This document shows, in pieces, positions 43,036 through 52,828 of a stretch of 64,000 nt of DNA. A program made the position numbers and the translations under genes. Position 1 is the first letter of the stretch, and every line of letters begins with the position of its first letter. Location of the stretch: contig JBCCKF010000002.1 of the NCBI GenBank assembly GCA_039027435.1, positions 186,001-250,000 on the forward strand, read 5' to 3'. The stretch comes from CALBPI01 sp039027435. GTDB taxonomy: Bacteria > Pseudomonadota > Gammaproteobacteria > Steroidobacterales > Woeseiaceae. Under the pieces are notes generated by a model. It searched no databases. It was not told the origin of the DNA and saw only the letters and a program-made list of their open reading frames with translations.

Positions 43036-43617
43036 ATGACGAGCGCGCCGCTGATTCTGGCCTCTAGCTCAGCACCACGGCGCGCGCTGATGGAGCGTCT
43101 TGGGGTGTCGTTCGTCACGGACTCACCGGACATCGACGAATCACGGCAGCCCGGAGAGCCCCCTGAGGCTTTGTCATTGCGACTGGCAACCGCCAAGGCG
43201 ACCACGGTCGCAGCGCGCAGCCCCACAAGCGCAATCATCATCGGTTCGGATCAGGTTGCCTGGGACGGCGAAAACGTACTCGGGAAACCCGGATCAGCAG
43301 AGAATGCGCTCGCCCAGCTCGAGCACTGCAGCGAGCGTGCCGTGACGTTTTTCACCGCATGGTGCGTGATTCACAACGGCGAATCGCGCTCAGGCCTGGA
43401 TCGAACAGAAGTTGAGTTCCGCGCGCTGACGCGGCCAGAAATTGAACGCTATGTGCAGGCGGATGAACCACTAGCGTGCGCCGGCGCCTTCAAGGCGGAG
43501 TCGCTAGGCATCTCCTTGTTTCGAGCAATCCGCTCAACCGATCCGACGGCGCTGATTGGTCTCCCATTGATCGCCGTATCGGCGGCCCTGCGGGATTTTG
43601 GGCTGAAACTGCCCTAG
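43036..43617 (+). CDS. Maf-family nucleotide pyrophosphatase (YceF type)
   Basis: A 193-residue house-cleaning pyrophosphatase. Maf hallmarks are LILASSSAPRRALMERLG at the N-terminus, the catalytic-acid block IIIGSDQVAWDGENVLGKP, and FKAESLGISLFRAIRSTDP with the substrate-pocket residues. Position opposite yceD and next to rluC corresponds to E. coli yceF, whose product hydrolyses 7-methyl-GTP. An in-frame GTG at 43012 is upstream, but ATG 43036 gives the normal N-terminus. The stop codon overlaps that of rluC in a shared CTAG. Confidence 0.92.
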   Translation: MTSAPLILASSSAPRRALMERLGVSFVTDSPDIDESRQPGEPPEALSLRLATAKATTVAARSPTSAIIIGSDQVAWDGENVLGKPGSAENALAQLEHCSERAVTFFTAWCVIHNGESRSGLDRTEVEFRALTRPEIERYVQADEPLACAGAFKAESLGISLFRAIRSTDPTALIGLPLIAVSAALRDFGLKLP

Positions 43618-44576
43618 TTGCCTGCCAGCATCCTCGGCAGCACCTTGGAAAGGTCGTTCGGCAACGGCGCCGTGAACAGCTGCTCACCGCCGACACCATC
43701 GTCGAATCCAATGGATTGCGCATGCAGAAACAGTCGCGGCAACCCCCGCCGGGACAATGCCCGGTTCGTGTCTGGATCACCGTAGCGATCATCGCCCGCG
43801 ATGGGGAATCCGAGATGCGCGAGGTGGACTCGGATTTGGTGTGTCCGCCCCGTCTCTGGACTGACCGTCAGTAGCGATGCCGCCTTGCGACCATCCGTGA
43901 CCGTGACCCTTGTGATCGATGGCTTGCCGTCCGGCGCGACAATGACATGACGCTCGCCACCGCGCCGTTCAGAGACCTTCAGCGGCAAATCAATCACTCG
44001 GTTGCCGTGCGGCCAGTAACCCACTACCAGTGCTTGATACACCTTACTGACCCGGTCTTCGCGAAAGTCCGCATGTAATCGGCGCAGCGCTGCCCGTCGT
44101 TTAGCCAAGACCAACACACCACTTGTTTCGCGGTCCAGACGGTGCGCCAGCGCCACTTCCGACCATTCCGGACGAATCTCCCGGAGTGCCTCGACAACGC
44201 CATGGGACACCCCACTCCCACCATGAACCGCCACACCGCCCGGCTTGTTGATCACCAGGAGATCCCGGTCCTCATACAGCACCGACTGCGCAAGCAAGTC
44301 CGTGACCCGCCTGGGCGCTCTTGGCGTCTTGGATTCTTCGACAAAGACCGGCGGAATCCGCACAGAGTCGCCAATCGCCAGTCGATGAGTGGGTTTGACG
44401 CGGCCTTTATTGACCCTGACCTCACCTTTGCGAAGCATGCGATATACGCGCGTCCGTGGCACCGATTTCAGGTGCGCGATCAGGAAATTGTCGATCCGTT
44501 GGCCAGCACCACCTTCGTCGACTGTGACGTGTGCCACACCTCTGCCCTTTTGCTGAGGGTTCTCTTTCTCTGACAA
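43614..44576 (-). CDS. rluC: 23S rRNA pseudouridine synthase RluC
   Basis: A 320-residue RluA-family enzyme. An N-terminal S4 RNA-binding domain (RIDNFLIAHLKSVPRTRVYR) precedes the catalytic domain. The catalytic aspartate is in VALAHRLDRETSGVLVLAK, and RTHQIRVHLAHLGFPIAGDD is the second family block. RluC modifies 23S U955, U2504 and U2580 in E. coli. Synteny with rne (divergent) and maf matches E. coli rluC. Confidence 0.95.
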   Translation of the reverse strand: MSEKENPQQKGRGVAHVTVDEGGAGQRIDNFLIAHLKSVPRTRVYRMLRKGEVRVNKGRVKPTHRLAIGDSVRIPPVFVEESKTPRAPRRVTDLLAQSVLYEDRDLLVINKPGGVAVHGGSGVSHGVVEALREIRPEWSEVALAHRLDRETSGVLVLAKRRAALRRLHADFREDRVSKVYQALVVGYWPHGNRVIDLPLKVSERRGGERHVIVAPDGKPSITRVTVTDGRKAASLLTVSPETGRTHQIRVHLAHLGFPIAGDDRYGDPDTNRALSRRGLPRLFLHAQSIGFDDGVGGEQLFTAPLPNDLSKVLPRMLAGN

Positions 44577-44588
44577 GTACTTACCCGT

Positions 44589-44617
44589 TTGCTGTCACCT
44601 GCTCCGATTGTTATATT
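44589..44617 (+). promoter_or_regulatory. Probable promoter of rne (extended -10)
   Basis: TTGCTG (44589-44594) and TATATT (44612-44617) are 17 bp apart, and TG precedes the -10 box by one base (TGTTATATT), an extended -10. Transcription would start near 44624, giving a leader of about 418 nt before rne. Confidence 0.6.
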
Positions 44618-44637
44618 ATGCCAGTACCGCGGCGCGC

Positions 44638-44663
44638 CGCCGGCTGGTTTTTCTCAGCCGGCG
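44638..44663 (+). ncRNA. Hairpin in the long rne 5' leader (possible RNase E autoregulatory element)
   Basis: A 9-bp GC-rich stem (44638-44646 with 44655-44663) with the loop GTTTTTCT lies near the predicted 5' end of the rne transcript. In enterobacteria the rne 5' UTR contains conserved stem-loops through which RNase E controls its own mRNA. Position and U-rich loop fit, but I cannot confirm homology. The rest of the leader (to 45041) has no credible gene. Confidence 0.4.
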
Positions 44664-45041
44664 TCGTCGAATCGGACCAATCGCGAACGCTTTTTTCGCT
44701 CCGCGTCGATTCTCTCCACGGACAACCCGAATCACGATCTGGCGGTTCACCGGCAGATCAGGATGTTTTATCAATTTGGGCCGCTTGCCATTCGGCATCG
44801 GTCAATGCGGCGAAGCCCGGAGCGTATGCTCCCTAGCCTTTGCGTCTTTTTCGCACAAAGCTCGAATATCGAATGCCACTACTGCTAGCAATGATCTCCC
44901 AAGCCTTTGACGTGGTCCGACGACCGTCGTCCGAGTGCGCGTGGTTGGAGCTTCCATCGCTAGCAGCGCTCTCTGGCGTCTCGCAGCCGAGCATTCGGCA
45001 ACCACTGGCTTCGCCCGCACTCCTACGGAATCACGGGCACA

Positions 45042-47741
45042 ATGAAAAGAATGCTAATCAACGCAACTCAGGAAGAAGAGTTGCGCATGGCGCTGGTCGA
45101 TGGCCAGCGGCTCTACGACCTCAACATAGAGCTACCCTCTCAGGCGCGTAAAAAGGCCAATATCTACAAAGGCAAAATCACCCGCATCGAGCCCAGTCTC
45201 GAAGCGGCGTTTGTCGACTATGGCGCAGAGCGCCACGGTTTTCTGCCCTTCAAGGACATCTCTCCCGAGTACTACATCAAAGAGCCGTCCGACAAGAATC
45301 GCGTATCGATTCGCGATGTGTTGAAGGAAGGCCAGGACATCGTCGTCCAGATCGAGAAGGAAGAACGCGGCAACAAAGGTGCGGCGCTAACGACATTCGT
45401 CAGCCTCGCTGGTCGCTTCCTCGTTCTGAAACCCAACAAACCGAAATCGGGTGGCGTATCTCGTCGGATCACCGGAGAAGATCGCGAGGAGATTCGCGAA
45501 GCCCTTTCTTCTTTGGATATTCCTGACGGCATGAGCGTGATCGTGCGCACCGCCGGCATCGACCGAACCCCCGAAGAACTCGAGTGGGATTTGAACAATC
45601 TGTTTTCGGTGTGGGAAGCCATCAAGAAGGTGGTTGTTGCCAAGGCATCGCCATTCCTGATTTATCAGGAAAGCAACGCAGTGATTCGCTCATTGCGCGA
45701 CTACCTCTCCAACGAGATCGGCGAGATCCTTATCGATGCCGAGGACCCTTACGAGCAAGCCAAGGAATTCATCGAATCGGTGATGCCGCACAACGCGAAT
45801 AAGCTGAAGCGCTATTCCGATCCGGTCCCGCTGTTCACGCGCTACCAAATCGAATCTCAAATCGAGACGGCGTATGCGCATAGTGTGAGTCTCCCATCGG
45901 GTGGCTCCATCGTTATCGATATCACCGAAGCGTTGATCTCTATCGACATCAACTCGGCGCGTGCGACCAAGGGCGCGGATATCGAAACCACCGCATTCAA
46001 CACCAACCTTGAAGCTGCGGATGAGATTGCGCGACAGCTGCGTCTGCGCGACTTGGGTGGTTTGGTTGTAATCGATTTCATCGATATGAATGCATCGAAA
46101 AACCAGCGCGAGGTGGAAAACCGTTTGCGTGCGGCGGTGAAGGCCGATCGTGCGCGCATCCAGATCGGTAAGATCTCACGTTTCGGATTGCTGGAAATGT
46201 CGCGGCAGCGTCTGAGCCCATCACTCGGTGAATCAACGCATCAAGTCTGCCCGCGCTGTGATGGTATGGGAGTGTTCCGGTCAATCGAATCACTCGCGTT
46301 GGCGATTCTCCGCGTGCTCGGCGAGGAAGCTCGCAAGGAGCGCACCTCAAAAGTCATCGCGCAGCTCCCGGTCGACGTTGCCACTTACCTATTTAACGAG
46401 AAACGCGACTGGGTTCAGAAGCTCGAAGCACGACACGGCACCCAGTTCATCCTGTGTGCAAATGCCGCGTTTCAGACACCCAAGTACGAAATCCGTCGAG
46501 TGCGTGATGACCAGGTGGAGTTGGCTGAAAACACCGGCAACAGCGTACAGCTAACGGAAACCGTGGTTGACGAATCGATTACTGAATGGGGTGGTGAGAA
46601 GGTCAAGCCTGAACAGGCTGCTGTCCAGATTGCCGCGCCGGCAACGCCCGCGCCCACACCGAAGCGACTGGTTCAGGAAGAGCGCACGGGACCGCGGCCT
46701 GGCATCTTTGTGCGCATTTGGTACTGGCTGTTCGGTGAACCGGATCCCAAAGAGATCGAGCGCAAGGCGAAAGAGAAAGAGCGCCTGGAACGCAAGAAGC
46801 GCGACGCGGAACGCAGGGCCAAGCGTGCTGCCGATCGCAAGCAAGCTGAAAACAAAAAGCGAAACTCGCGCGGCAACGACAACGCCCGTGGCAAGAAACG
46901 TGGAAATCAGCAACAACGCAATGAGAAATCGGCGCAACGCAACCAGCGCCAGGACAATCGCAAGAAGCCCGCGGAAGATAGCGGCAAGAAACCTGCGCAG
47001 CAAAACCGCAGAAAGCAGCAGGCCGAGCGCAGGAACGAAGCCGCGGCAGATGACAAGCAGCAGCAGGCCCAGCAGTCACCGAAAGACGCGGATACGCAAG
47101 CCTCGGCAGACGATCAAGAGCAGCCTCGCAAGCGGCGGCGGCGGTCACGTGGTCGCCGTCGCAAGAAGCCGCAGGGCGAACAGACGAATGCCGCACAGAG
47201 CAGCACTGAACAAAACTCTGCGGAGACCGGGCAAGGCGCTTCGCCAGAATCCGGACAGGGCAAACCAACACAGGCAGAAGGCAAGCCTGCAGCGGCCCAA
47301 TCGAAACCCGTAGCTGACGCCGCAAAATCAACCTCCAGTGAGGGTGCGGAGAGCAAGAGTTCATCGAGCGAACCGCAATCAGACAACGACAACGCGCCAA
47401 AAGGCGATCGCAAACCTCGAGGTGGCGGCGCACGGACTCGTCTTGCTTCTGGTGAGAAAAAGCCGCCACGGGACGACGCGCCGAAGGCGTCCGAAAGCAC
47501 AGAGCCTAAACCTGCCGCGAACCCGAAATCTCAGGCACAACCGTCCAAACCGAAATCATCATCGAATGGCGGGGATGCCGGCGATACTGCTCGAATGAAG
47601 GCGCTGCCAGATGAAGCCCCAAAGAAGCCGGAGCAAAAGTCCGAGAAAAAACCGGACGCGAAGCCCGAGCTGTTGCCGTGGGAGACCCAGGCGCCTAAGC
47701 CTTCCAACAAAACCTATACGGTCTGGTCCAGCGACGACTGA
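45042..47741 (+). CDS. rne: Ribonuclease E
   Basis: An 899-residue endoribonuclease, the core of the RNA degradosome. The N-terminal half is fully conserved: RNase H-like and S1 domains (KKANIYKGKITRIEPSLEAA), 5' sensor, DNase I-like catalytic domain with the Mg ligands in SIDINSARATKG and VIDFIDMN, and the Zn-link CPRCDGMGVF. A membrane-targeting-like amphipathic segment follows (FVRIWYWLFGEP, about 560). The C-terminal 330 residues are disordered, rich in Arg, Lys, Gln, Pro and Glu. They contain an arginine-rich RNA-binding run (KRRRRSRGRRRKKP), and the end (LPWETQAPKP) resembles PNPase-binding tails. A weak ribosome site precedes the ATG at 45042. Confidence 0.97.
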   Translation: MKRMLINATQEEELRMALVDGQRLYDLNIELPSQARKKANIYKGKITRIEPSLEAAFVDYGAERHGFLPFKDISPEYYIKEPSDKNRVSIRDVLKEGQDIVVQIEKEERGNKGAALTTFVSLAGRFLVLKPNKPKSGGVSRRITGEDREEIREALSSLDIPDGMSVIVRTAGIDRTPEELEWDLNNLFSVWEAIKKVVVAKASPFLIYQESNAVIRSLRDYLSNEIGEILIDAEDPYEQAKEFIESVMPHNANKLKRYSDPVPLFTRYQIESQIETAYAHSVSLPSGGSIVIDITEALISIDINSARATKGADIETTAFNTNLEAADEIARQLRLRDLGGLVVIDFIDMNASKNQREVENRLRAAVKADRARIQIGKISRFGLLEMSRQRLSPSLGESTHQVCPRCDGMGVFRSIESLALAILRVLGEEARKERTSKVIAQLPVDVATYLFNEKRDWVQKLEARHGTQFILCANAAFQTPKYEIRRVRDDQVELAENTGNSVQLTETVVDESITEWGGEKVKPEQAAVQIAAPATPAPTPKRLVQEERTGPRPGIFVRIWYWLFGEPDPKEIERKAKEKERLERKKRDAERRAKRAADRKQAENKKRNSRGNDNARGKKRGNQQQRNEKSAQRNQRQDNRKKPAEDSGKKPAQQNRRKQQAERRNEAAADDKQQQAQQSPKDADTQASADDQEQPRKRRRRSRGRRRKKPQGEQTNAAQSSTEQNSAETGQGASPESGQGKPTQAEGKPAAAQSKPVADAAKSTSSEGAESKSSSSEPQSDNDNAPKGDRKPRGGGARTRLASGEKKPPRDDAPKASESTEPKPAANPKSQAQPSKPKSSSNGGDAGDTARMKALPDEAPKKPEQKSEKKPDAKPELLPWETQAPKPSNKTYTVWSSDD

Positions 47742-47763
47742 GTCAGCGAAATGAGCGCGTCGC

Positions 47764-48243
47764 CTAGCGCGGCGCGCTCAGCTTCTCGAGCAACCCTTGG
47801 CAGGCGTCGTGCACGAGCTGATAAACAAGCTCAAATCCTCGCGCACCACCATAGTAAGGGTCCGGCACCTCGGCGTAGCCATGATCGGGTCCGTGACTGA
47901 GCAATAACGAAAGATTAGCGCTCGCGTCTTCCGGGCGAATGCGCTGTAACGCAGACAGATTGTCACCGTCCATCGCGAGAATATAGTCGAATTCGCGAAA
48001 ATCAGATTCGTTAACGCGTCTTGCGCGTTGAGTCGAAAGATCAACACCATACTCCGCCGCTTTCGCTTGCGACCTTGGGTCTGGTGAATCGCCGACGTGG
48101 TAAGCATGCGTCCCGGCGGAGTCGATTTCGAATTCAGGCAACAAATCGGACTGCTCGACGAGATGCCGAAACACACCCTCCGCTGTTGGCGAACGGCAGA
48201 TGTTGCCCATGCAAACGAATAGCACTTTCTTGGGTGTTGTCAT
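47764..48243 (-). CDS. Low-molecular-weight protein-tyrosine phosphatase
   Basis: A 159-residue phosphatase with the P-loop CMGNICRSP (nucleophile C11, R17) and the general-acid aspartate D128 in DPYYGG. Family members remove phosphate from tyrosine kinases that control exopolysaccharide export or from arginine-phosphorylated proteins. No Wzc-type kinase or polysaccharide gene is adjacent. The gene faces rne tail to tail, with 22 bp between. Confidence 0.94.
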   Translation of the reverse strand: MTTPKKVLFVCMGNICRSPTAEGVFRHLVEQSDLLPEFEIDSAGTHAYHVGDSPDPRSQAKAAEYGVDLSTQRARRVNESDFREFDYILAMDGDNLSALQRIRPEDASANLSLLLSHGPDHGYAEVPDPYYGGARGFELVYQLVHDACQGLLEKLSAPR

Positions 48244-48302
48244 GGGTCGCGATGCTGAGGGAAAACTCTGGTCGTATCAAGCATGCCGCGCCTGAGGACG
48301 CG

Positions 48303-51300
48303 TTAGAACTGCACAAACTCACCGGCTTCCAGGACGACCAGTCTGCTGGAGTACACAATAGCAACACGATCCTGGCCCAGGCTCAGGAGCTTTAGAGGCT
48401 CCCCTAGACCATTCCCAAACCGTGGGACGATTGCCCGACTCACCTTTTGTCGCGTGTTGATATCGTATTTCTCTACCCGTAGCGCGGACCCTCGGTTCCC
48501 AGCCCTGAAGTAGAAGAAAACAAACTCACCAGCTGGGTCGACCGCCAGCAATTGAGGATTCCGGCTCTCAGTGTCGGCGCTAATCGGAAACGGCGTATCC
48601 ACCAAGAATCCGTTCTCGGTGAGAACTTCACCGTTCGAGAAAAAGAACTGACCGTTTGAGAATTCGAACTCACCCAAGGGCTCGCCGACGCCCGCCGTTA
48701 CGTTCGTGGCGCCGGTGATACCGGATGTTGTGACCTCAAACTGAGTAAACCTTAAGCCGGTGGATGAATTATCCAAACCGTAGATCAGCCCAGAGTCCGA
48801 GCCAAACTCGATGGCATTTGCATCGTCGACGCTCTGCGGAAAGTCCGCAGTATCGACGTCAGCAAGTTGCCCGCTGGTCAGCAGGGACAAGCGGTCAAAA
48901 ACAGGAGACGTACGGGGCGGTCGCAAAGCAACCGCGACGGCCTCTAAATCACTGGCAGGCAAGAAGGCAATTGGGCCGCCTCGCAGCTGCTCAAGACGCT
49001 CGAACCCTGCCTGACTCAGTGGCACACGTTGACTGGCGAGTACGGACTGACTCAACAGGTCGACCCACACATACTCGGCGCTTCCCCGCACACTGGCGTA
49101 TAGTCGCGCTCCAGAATCCGAAACATCAAAGCGTTTTGGCTCCGAACCAACCCCGATCCGGCCCGTCCGAGTCAGCGCAGTCGCGTCATAGGTTGCTATG
49201 GAATTTCCATCTCGACCATTCGCACCCGCCAACGCAACCACAATCTCATCGGTAGAAGGCACATAGACTGCATCGTTAATGGCACATGGCAGCACATCGA
49301 ATGCGTCTCCACTGGCAAAGTCTGCGACCTGTTGTCGCATACAGAGTCGGTCGCCAGAATCAGGAATATCCGTCTTTCTAATGAGGTGAAACTCGCGATC
49401 TGAAGCCAAAATTAAAGACTGCGAGTCGTAGTCCACAATCGAATGCGGCGTACCTACGAGATCAATACGTGTGCCCGACAGATAGGAATAAGTAGATGAC
49501 TCATACGTCTCGAGAATCGTATTGAAAAAGTATGTTCGATCATTGCCTGCATCGGAAGTCACCAAGGTGCGACTCTGATCGACGAACGGCGCGTCGTTCT
49601 TTCGCCCAGATTCAAAAAATGGTTCAAACCGACCGATAGGTTTGCCGGTATCCCCGCGCACCTCCGCGCCGTCCAATCCGATCGCCGAGTCTTCGGTAAC
49701 GTGGAAGGCGCCCCTCAGGTCTGCAACACTTTCAATGGTTGATTGAACAATCAAACCATCGACGGCGACCTCGATCGCAGCAAACGCCCTGCCCAAGGTT
49801 CCTTCGCTTGCAATAGCGCGCGTGCCATCAGCTCCCAGGAATTCAACCAAAGGAAATTCCTCCCGAACACCCCCGAGCTGTCGCGGCTGAAACTGGCCGC
49901 CGCTGTAGAGTACGGTTTCACGATAGCCGTCATTCGGGATCCCAGGCACCGCAGGACGCCAAAGCGCGATGATGAAGTCATCGGGATTCACTGGAGACAC
50001 ACTGATCTTTCGACCTGCACGCGATTCCAATTGACTGTCCTCCTGCGGCAAGTCGATCGTCTCGATAATTTCAAAGCTGGCCAAATCGACTTTTTGCACT
50101 ATCGGTTCAGATCGAAAGGCAACGTAGGCTATTGAGCCGTCGCGCGCCGCGGCGAACGATATCGGCTCGGCATCGAACACACGAGATCTTACGATTTCGC
50201 CGGAGACCGGGTTAATCTCCACTATCCGATCTGGCAATCCCCCTACAGCAGACGCGGACAAAGCCAACACCAGATCGGTATTGGGTCGTTTGATCATCGC
50301 GACTGTGGCTATCTCAGCCACAGAGGTAGGAATAGTCTGGAGCGCATCCACCGGATTGAGTTGCTCAGGAAAACTCTCCCGGAAGAATGACTGAAACCAG
50401 TAAGTGCTGAAGTATGAGCTGCGCTCTAGCCTGCCAACCTCCGAGTACGATTGACCGTCATCGTCAGAAACACTGATCAGGACTTGCTCGCCAAGAATTT
50501 CCGCTCTGGCGCGAGTCCCTTGTGCCCCAAAACAATCAATCTCGCCACGTCGTCCGCCCTGCTGGACGGTACCGAGCGCACTGACAACACCGCAGGTGTA
50601 AGTGCCGTCGACAAACACATCTGCGACGTTCGCCCTGACCGATAACATCACGTCGTCGGCGGTAACGGAAAACACGCGTCCGGTTTCGTACTCAAGGACA
50701 TCTCGCCTGAACTCGAAATCTGAAACCCGGAAGTCATCCAGTCGAACGACCGCGTCTAGTGGACTACTCCGCGCGACGATTGAGTCTCCGTTCGCCCCGG
50801 CAAAATAGGCGAACTCCCAGGTTTCCGCATCACGGGTGTAACTACCCTGAAACTGGATTTCTCCAAGTGGGTTGGTCTCAAAACCGTTGAGTTCGATTTG
50901 GACACTGCCACTGAAGGGTGCGTCGAAGTAAACAGCACGACAACTGGTGTACTCAATGCGAATTGTGTCACCAGCCGACACCCGGCCGTCACCGTTATCG
51001 GTAACACTCAGATCGATATTGCCGCCGGGACTGCAAGGCCCATTAAGCGCCAGCACATTGTCGCGATTCAGTCTGTCGATCAACTGGGCCGCCGCGTGTG
51101 ACTCGCGCAGCAACGTGTCCATTGCATTCGTTACAGGTCTTAGAGCTCTTGGTGAGTTTTCCGCGGTGAACACCAGCGGTGTTATGGGGTCCGGTGACAC
51201 TGGCGGCGGTGGAGGTGCTGGCGGTGGTGGCGGTGGAGGTGCTGGCGGTGGCCCTGCCACCGGCGGTATTGGTGCACCACCACCGCCACCGCCACCGCAG

Positions 51301-51362
51301 GCACAAAGCAGCAATGCGAAATAGCCAATACACCCAATTTGCGATATCGCCCTAAAACGCAT
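48303..51362 (-). CDS. Large proline-linker lipoprotein of unknown function
   Basis: A 1019-residue secreted protein. The leader ends in LLLCAC, a lipobox with the lipidated Cys at residue 22, followed by a Gly run and a striking Pro-rich linker (about residues 30-60). The body alternates short beta-strand-like segments with repeated units such as SIAYVAFRSEPIVQKVDL, RLYASVRGSAEYVWVDLL and the like. This suggests one or two beta-propellers of the YVTN/WD type. There are few cysteines and no catalytic motif I can name. It lies between the phosphatase and otsA on the same strand with its own gaps. A surface-exposed binding or scaffold role is the most that can be said. Confidence 0.8.
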   Translation of the reverse strand: MRFRAISQIGCIGYFALLLCACGGGGGGGAPIPPVAGPPPAPPPPPPPAPPPPPVSPDPITPLVFTAENSPRALRPVTNAMDTLLRESHAAAQLIDRLNRDNVLALNGPCSPGGNIDLSVTDNGDGRVSAGDTIRIEYTSCRAVYFDAPFSGSVQIELNGFETNPLGEIQFQGSYTRDAETWEFAYFAGANGDSIVARSSPLDAVVRLDDFRVSDFEFRRDVLEYETGRVFSVTADDVMLSVRANVADVFVDGTYTCGVVSALGTVQQGGRRGEIDCFGAQGTRARAEILGEQVLISVSDDDGQSYSEVGRLERSSYFSTYWFQSFFRESFPEQLNPVDALQTIPTSVAEIATVAMIKRPNTDLVLALSASAVGGLPDRIVEINPVSGEIVRSRVFDAEPISFAAARDGSIAYVAFRSEPIVQKVDLASFEIIETIDLPQEDSQLESRAGRKISVSPVNPDDFIIALWRPAVPGIPNDGYRETVLYSGGQFQPRQLGGVREEFPLVEFLGADGTRAIASEGTLGRAFAAIEVAVDGLIVQSTIESVADLRGAFHVTEDSAIGLDGAEVRGDTGKPIGRFEPFFESGRKNDAPFVDQSRTLVTSDAGNDRTYFFNTILETYESSTYSYLSGTRIDLVGTPHSIVDYDSQSLILASDREFHLIRKTDIPDSGDRLCMRQQVADFASGDAFDVLPCAINDAVYVPSTDEIVVALAGANGRDGNSIATYDATALTRTGRIGVGSEPKRFDVSDSGARLYASVRGSAEYVWVDLLSQSVLASQRVPLSQAGFERLEQLRGGPIAFLPASDLEAVAVALRPPRTSPVFDRLSLLTSGQLADVDTADFPQSVDDANAIEFGSDSGLIYGLDNSSTGLRFTQFEVTTSGITGATNVTAGVGEPLGEFEFSNGQFFFSNGEVLTENGFLVDTPFPISADTESRNPQLLAVDPAGEFVFFYFRAGNRGSALRVEKYDINTRQKVSRAIVPRFGNGLGEPLKLLSLGQDRVAIVYSSRLVVLEAGEFVQF

Positions 51363-51430
51363 GTCCCGCTATCCCCAAATTCTGCTTGGTTAGAATACTG
51401 GATTGGCGTGCGCCAGGCGACGGAGTTCGG

Positions 51431-52828
51431 TCAAGGTATCGCCGCCGCCATCAAGGCATCCACGAAGCGAGTACGCCAAGCAGTGATGTCGTTCTTGCGC
51501 AGCACATCCAGCAATCTGCTATGTCGCTCACGCCGCTCCTCCAGGGTCATGTTCAATGCGAGCGCAATGCCGTCCGCCACATTGTCTCTGTCGTGAGGGT
51601 TCACGATGACCGCATCCTGCAACTCAGCGGCTGCACCTGCGAGACTCGACAACACCAATACGCTCGGATCGTCGGGATCCTGCGCTGCAATGAACTCTTT
51701 GGCGACCAGATTCATACCGTCACGTACCGGCGTAACCAGTCCAACGGCGGCGCTTCGGAAAAAGCCCATGAGCGGCTGCCGCGCGACACCTTTGTTGAGA
51801 TAGCGAATAGGCACCCAGTTGCTGGTCGCAAATCGACCGTTGATTCGACCGGAGGCTTGCTCCAGTGATTCACGTATTTCCTCATAGGCACGCACGCCGG
51901 CACGCGTCGGAGGGGCGATCTGCATTAACGTGACTTGGGTTTGGCTGTTCGGGTAGCGCTCAAGAAGCCGTTCGTAGGCCAGCAATCGTTGCATCAGTCC
52001 TTTGCTGTAGTCCAACCGATCGACACCGATCAGCAGTTGTCGCCCTGCAAGGCTTGCCTGCATCTCCTTCACTTCATCGGTATCCGCTGCCACTGCCGCC
52101 ATTGCCGCAATCTCATCGACGTCGATCCCAATCGGAAAGACATCGGCGACGAGACGTCCCGTTCCAGCACGAATGACCGACTTCTCATCGATCTCTGCCC
52201 CAACGATCGGTTCACGAATACAACTTTTGAATGCCGCCAGATCACCCGGCGTATGAAACCCGAGCACATCGTAAGCGCACAATGAGCGAAGCAGATACTC
52301 GTGTCCGGGTGCAGCCCGCAAGGCTTCGAACGCGGGAAACGGGACGTGCAGAAAGAACCCGATACGGTTCTTCACGCCCGCCGCGCGTAACTCGGCGGCC
52401 AACGGGATCAAGTGGTAGTCATGTACCCATATCAGGTCATCGGGCTCGAGCAACGGTGCCAGCTTGCGTGCAAACAACGAGTTCACTCTGAGATAGCCAT
52501 CAAAGTCCTCGGAGTTGTAACGCAGAAAATCCAACAGGTAATGGCAAACCGGCCACAGCACCTTGTTGCTGTAGCCGTTGTAATAGCGCTCATAGTCAAC
52601 GGCAGGTAAAGGAATCGTTGCGTAGTCGACGTTTCCGATACGCTCCACTGTCGGGTTCGACGCATCAGTATGGGTCAGCTCACCGTTCCAACCAAACCAG
52701 ACGCCACCGTGCTCTTTCAGTGCCGCCAAGACGCCGACTGCGAGCCCGCCCGCCGCGGGCTTATTCGCCTCCGGGACGGCAACCCGGTTAGAGACGATCA
52801 CGAGCCGGCCTTTAGGTGACGAACTCAA
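51431..52828 (-). CDS. otsA: Alpha,alpha-trehalose-6-phosphate synthase
   Basis: A 465-residue GT20 glycosyltransferase that makes trehalose-6-phosphate from UDP-glucose and glucose-6-phosphate. The N-terminal RLVIVSNRVAVPEANKPAAG with the GGL loop is present, as are WVHDYHLIPLAAELR and the C-terminal RLDYSKGLMQRLLAYE. I place the start at the TTG at 52828. It overlaps the stop of the GH15 gene as TTGA and is preceded by GGGAGGAGG, whereas the open frame to 52912 lies inside the GH15 gene. The operon order is otsB, GH15, otsA; trehalose is an osmolyte and stress protectant. Confidence 0.95.
   Translation of the reverse strand: MSSSPKGRLVIVSNRVAVPEANKPAAGGLAVGVLAALKEHGGVWFGWNGELTHTDASNPTVERIGNVDYATIPLPAVDYERYYNGYSNKVLWPVCHYLLDFLRYNSEDFDGYLRVNSLFARKLAPLLEPDDLIWVHDYHLIPLAAELRAAGVKNRIGFFLHVPFPAFEALRAAPGHEYLLRSLCAYDVLGFHTPGDLAAFKSCIREPIVGAEIDEKSVIRAGTGRLVADVFPIGIDVDEIAAMAAVAADTDEVKEMQASLAGRQLLIGVDRLDYSKGLMQRLLAYERLLERYPNSQTQVTLMQIAPPTRAGVRAYEEIRESLEQASGRINGRFATSNWVPIRYLNKGVARQPLMGFFRSAAVGLVTPVRDGMNLVAKEFIAAQDPDDPSVLVLSSLAGAAAELQDAVIVNPHDRDNVADGIALALNMTLEERRERHSRLLDVLRKNDITAWRTRFVDALMAAAIP

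Noticed and set aside
46603..47469. Long minus-strand frame opposite the rne tail
   Set aside because: The low-complexity Arg/Lys/Gln-rich rne tail lacks stops in other frames. The translated text is not protein-like.
46740..47740. Repeat-like DNA at the end of rne as a mobile or tandem repeat
   Set aside because: It is compositionally biased coding sequence for the disordered degradosome-binding tail, with no regular period.
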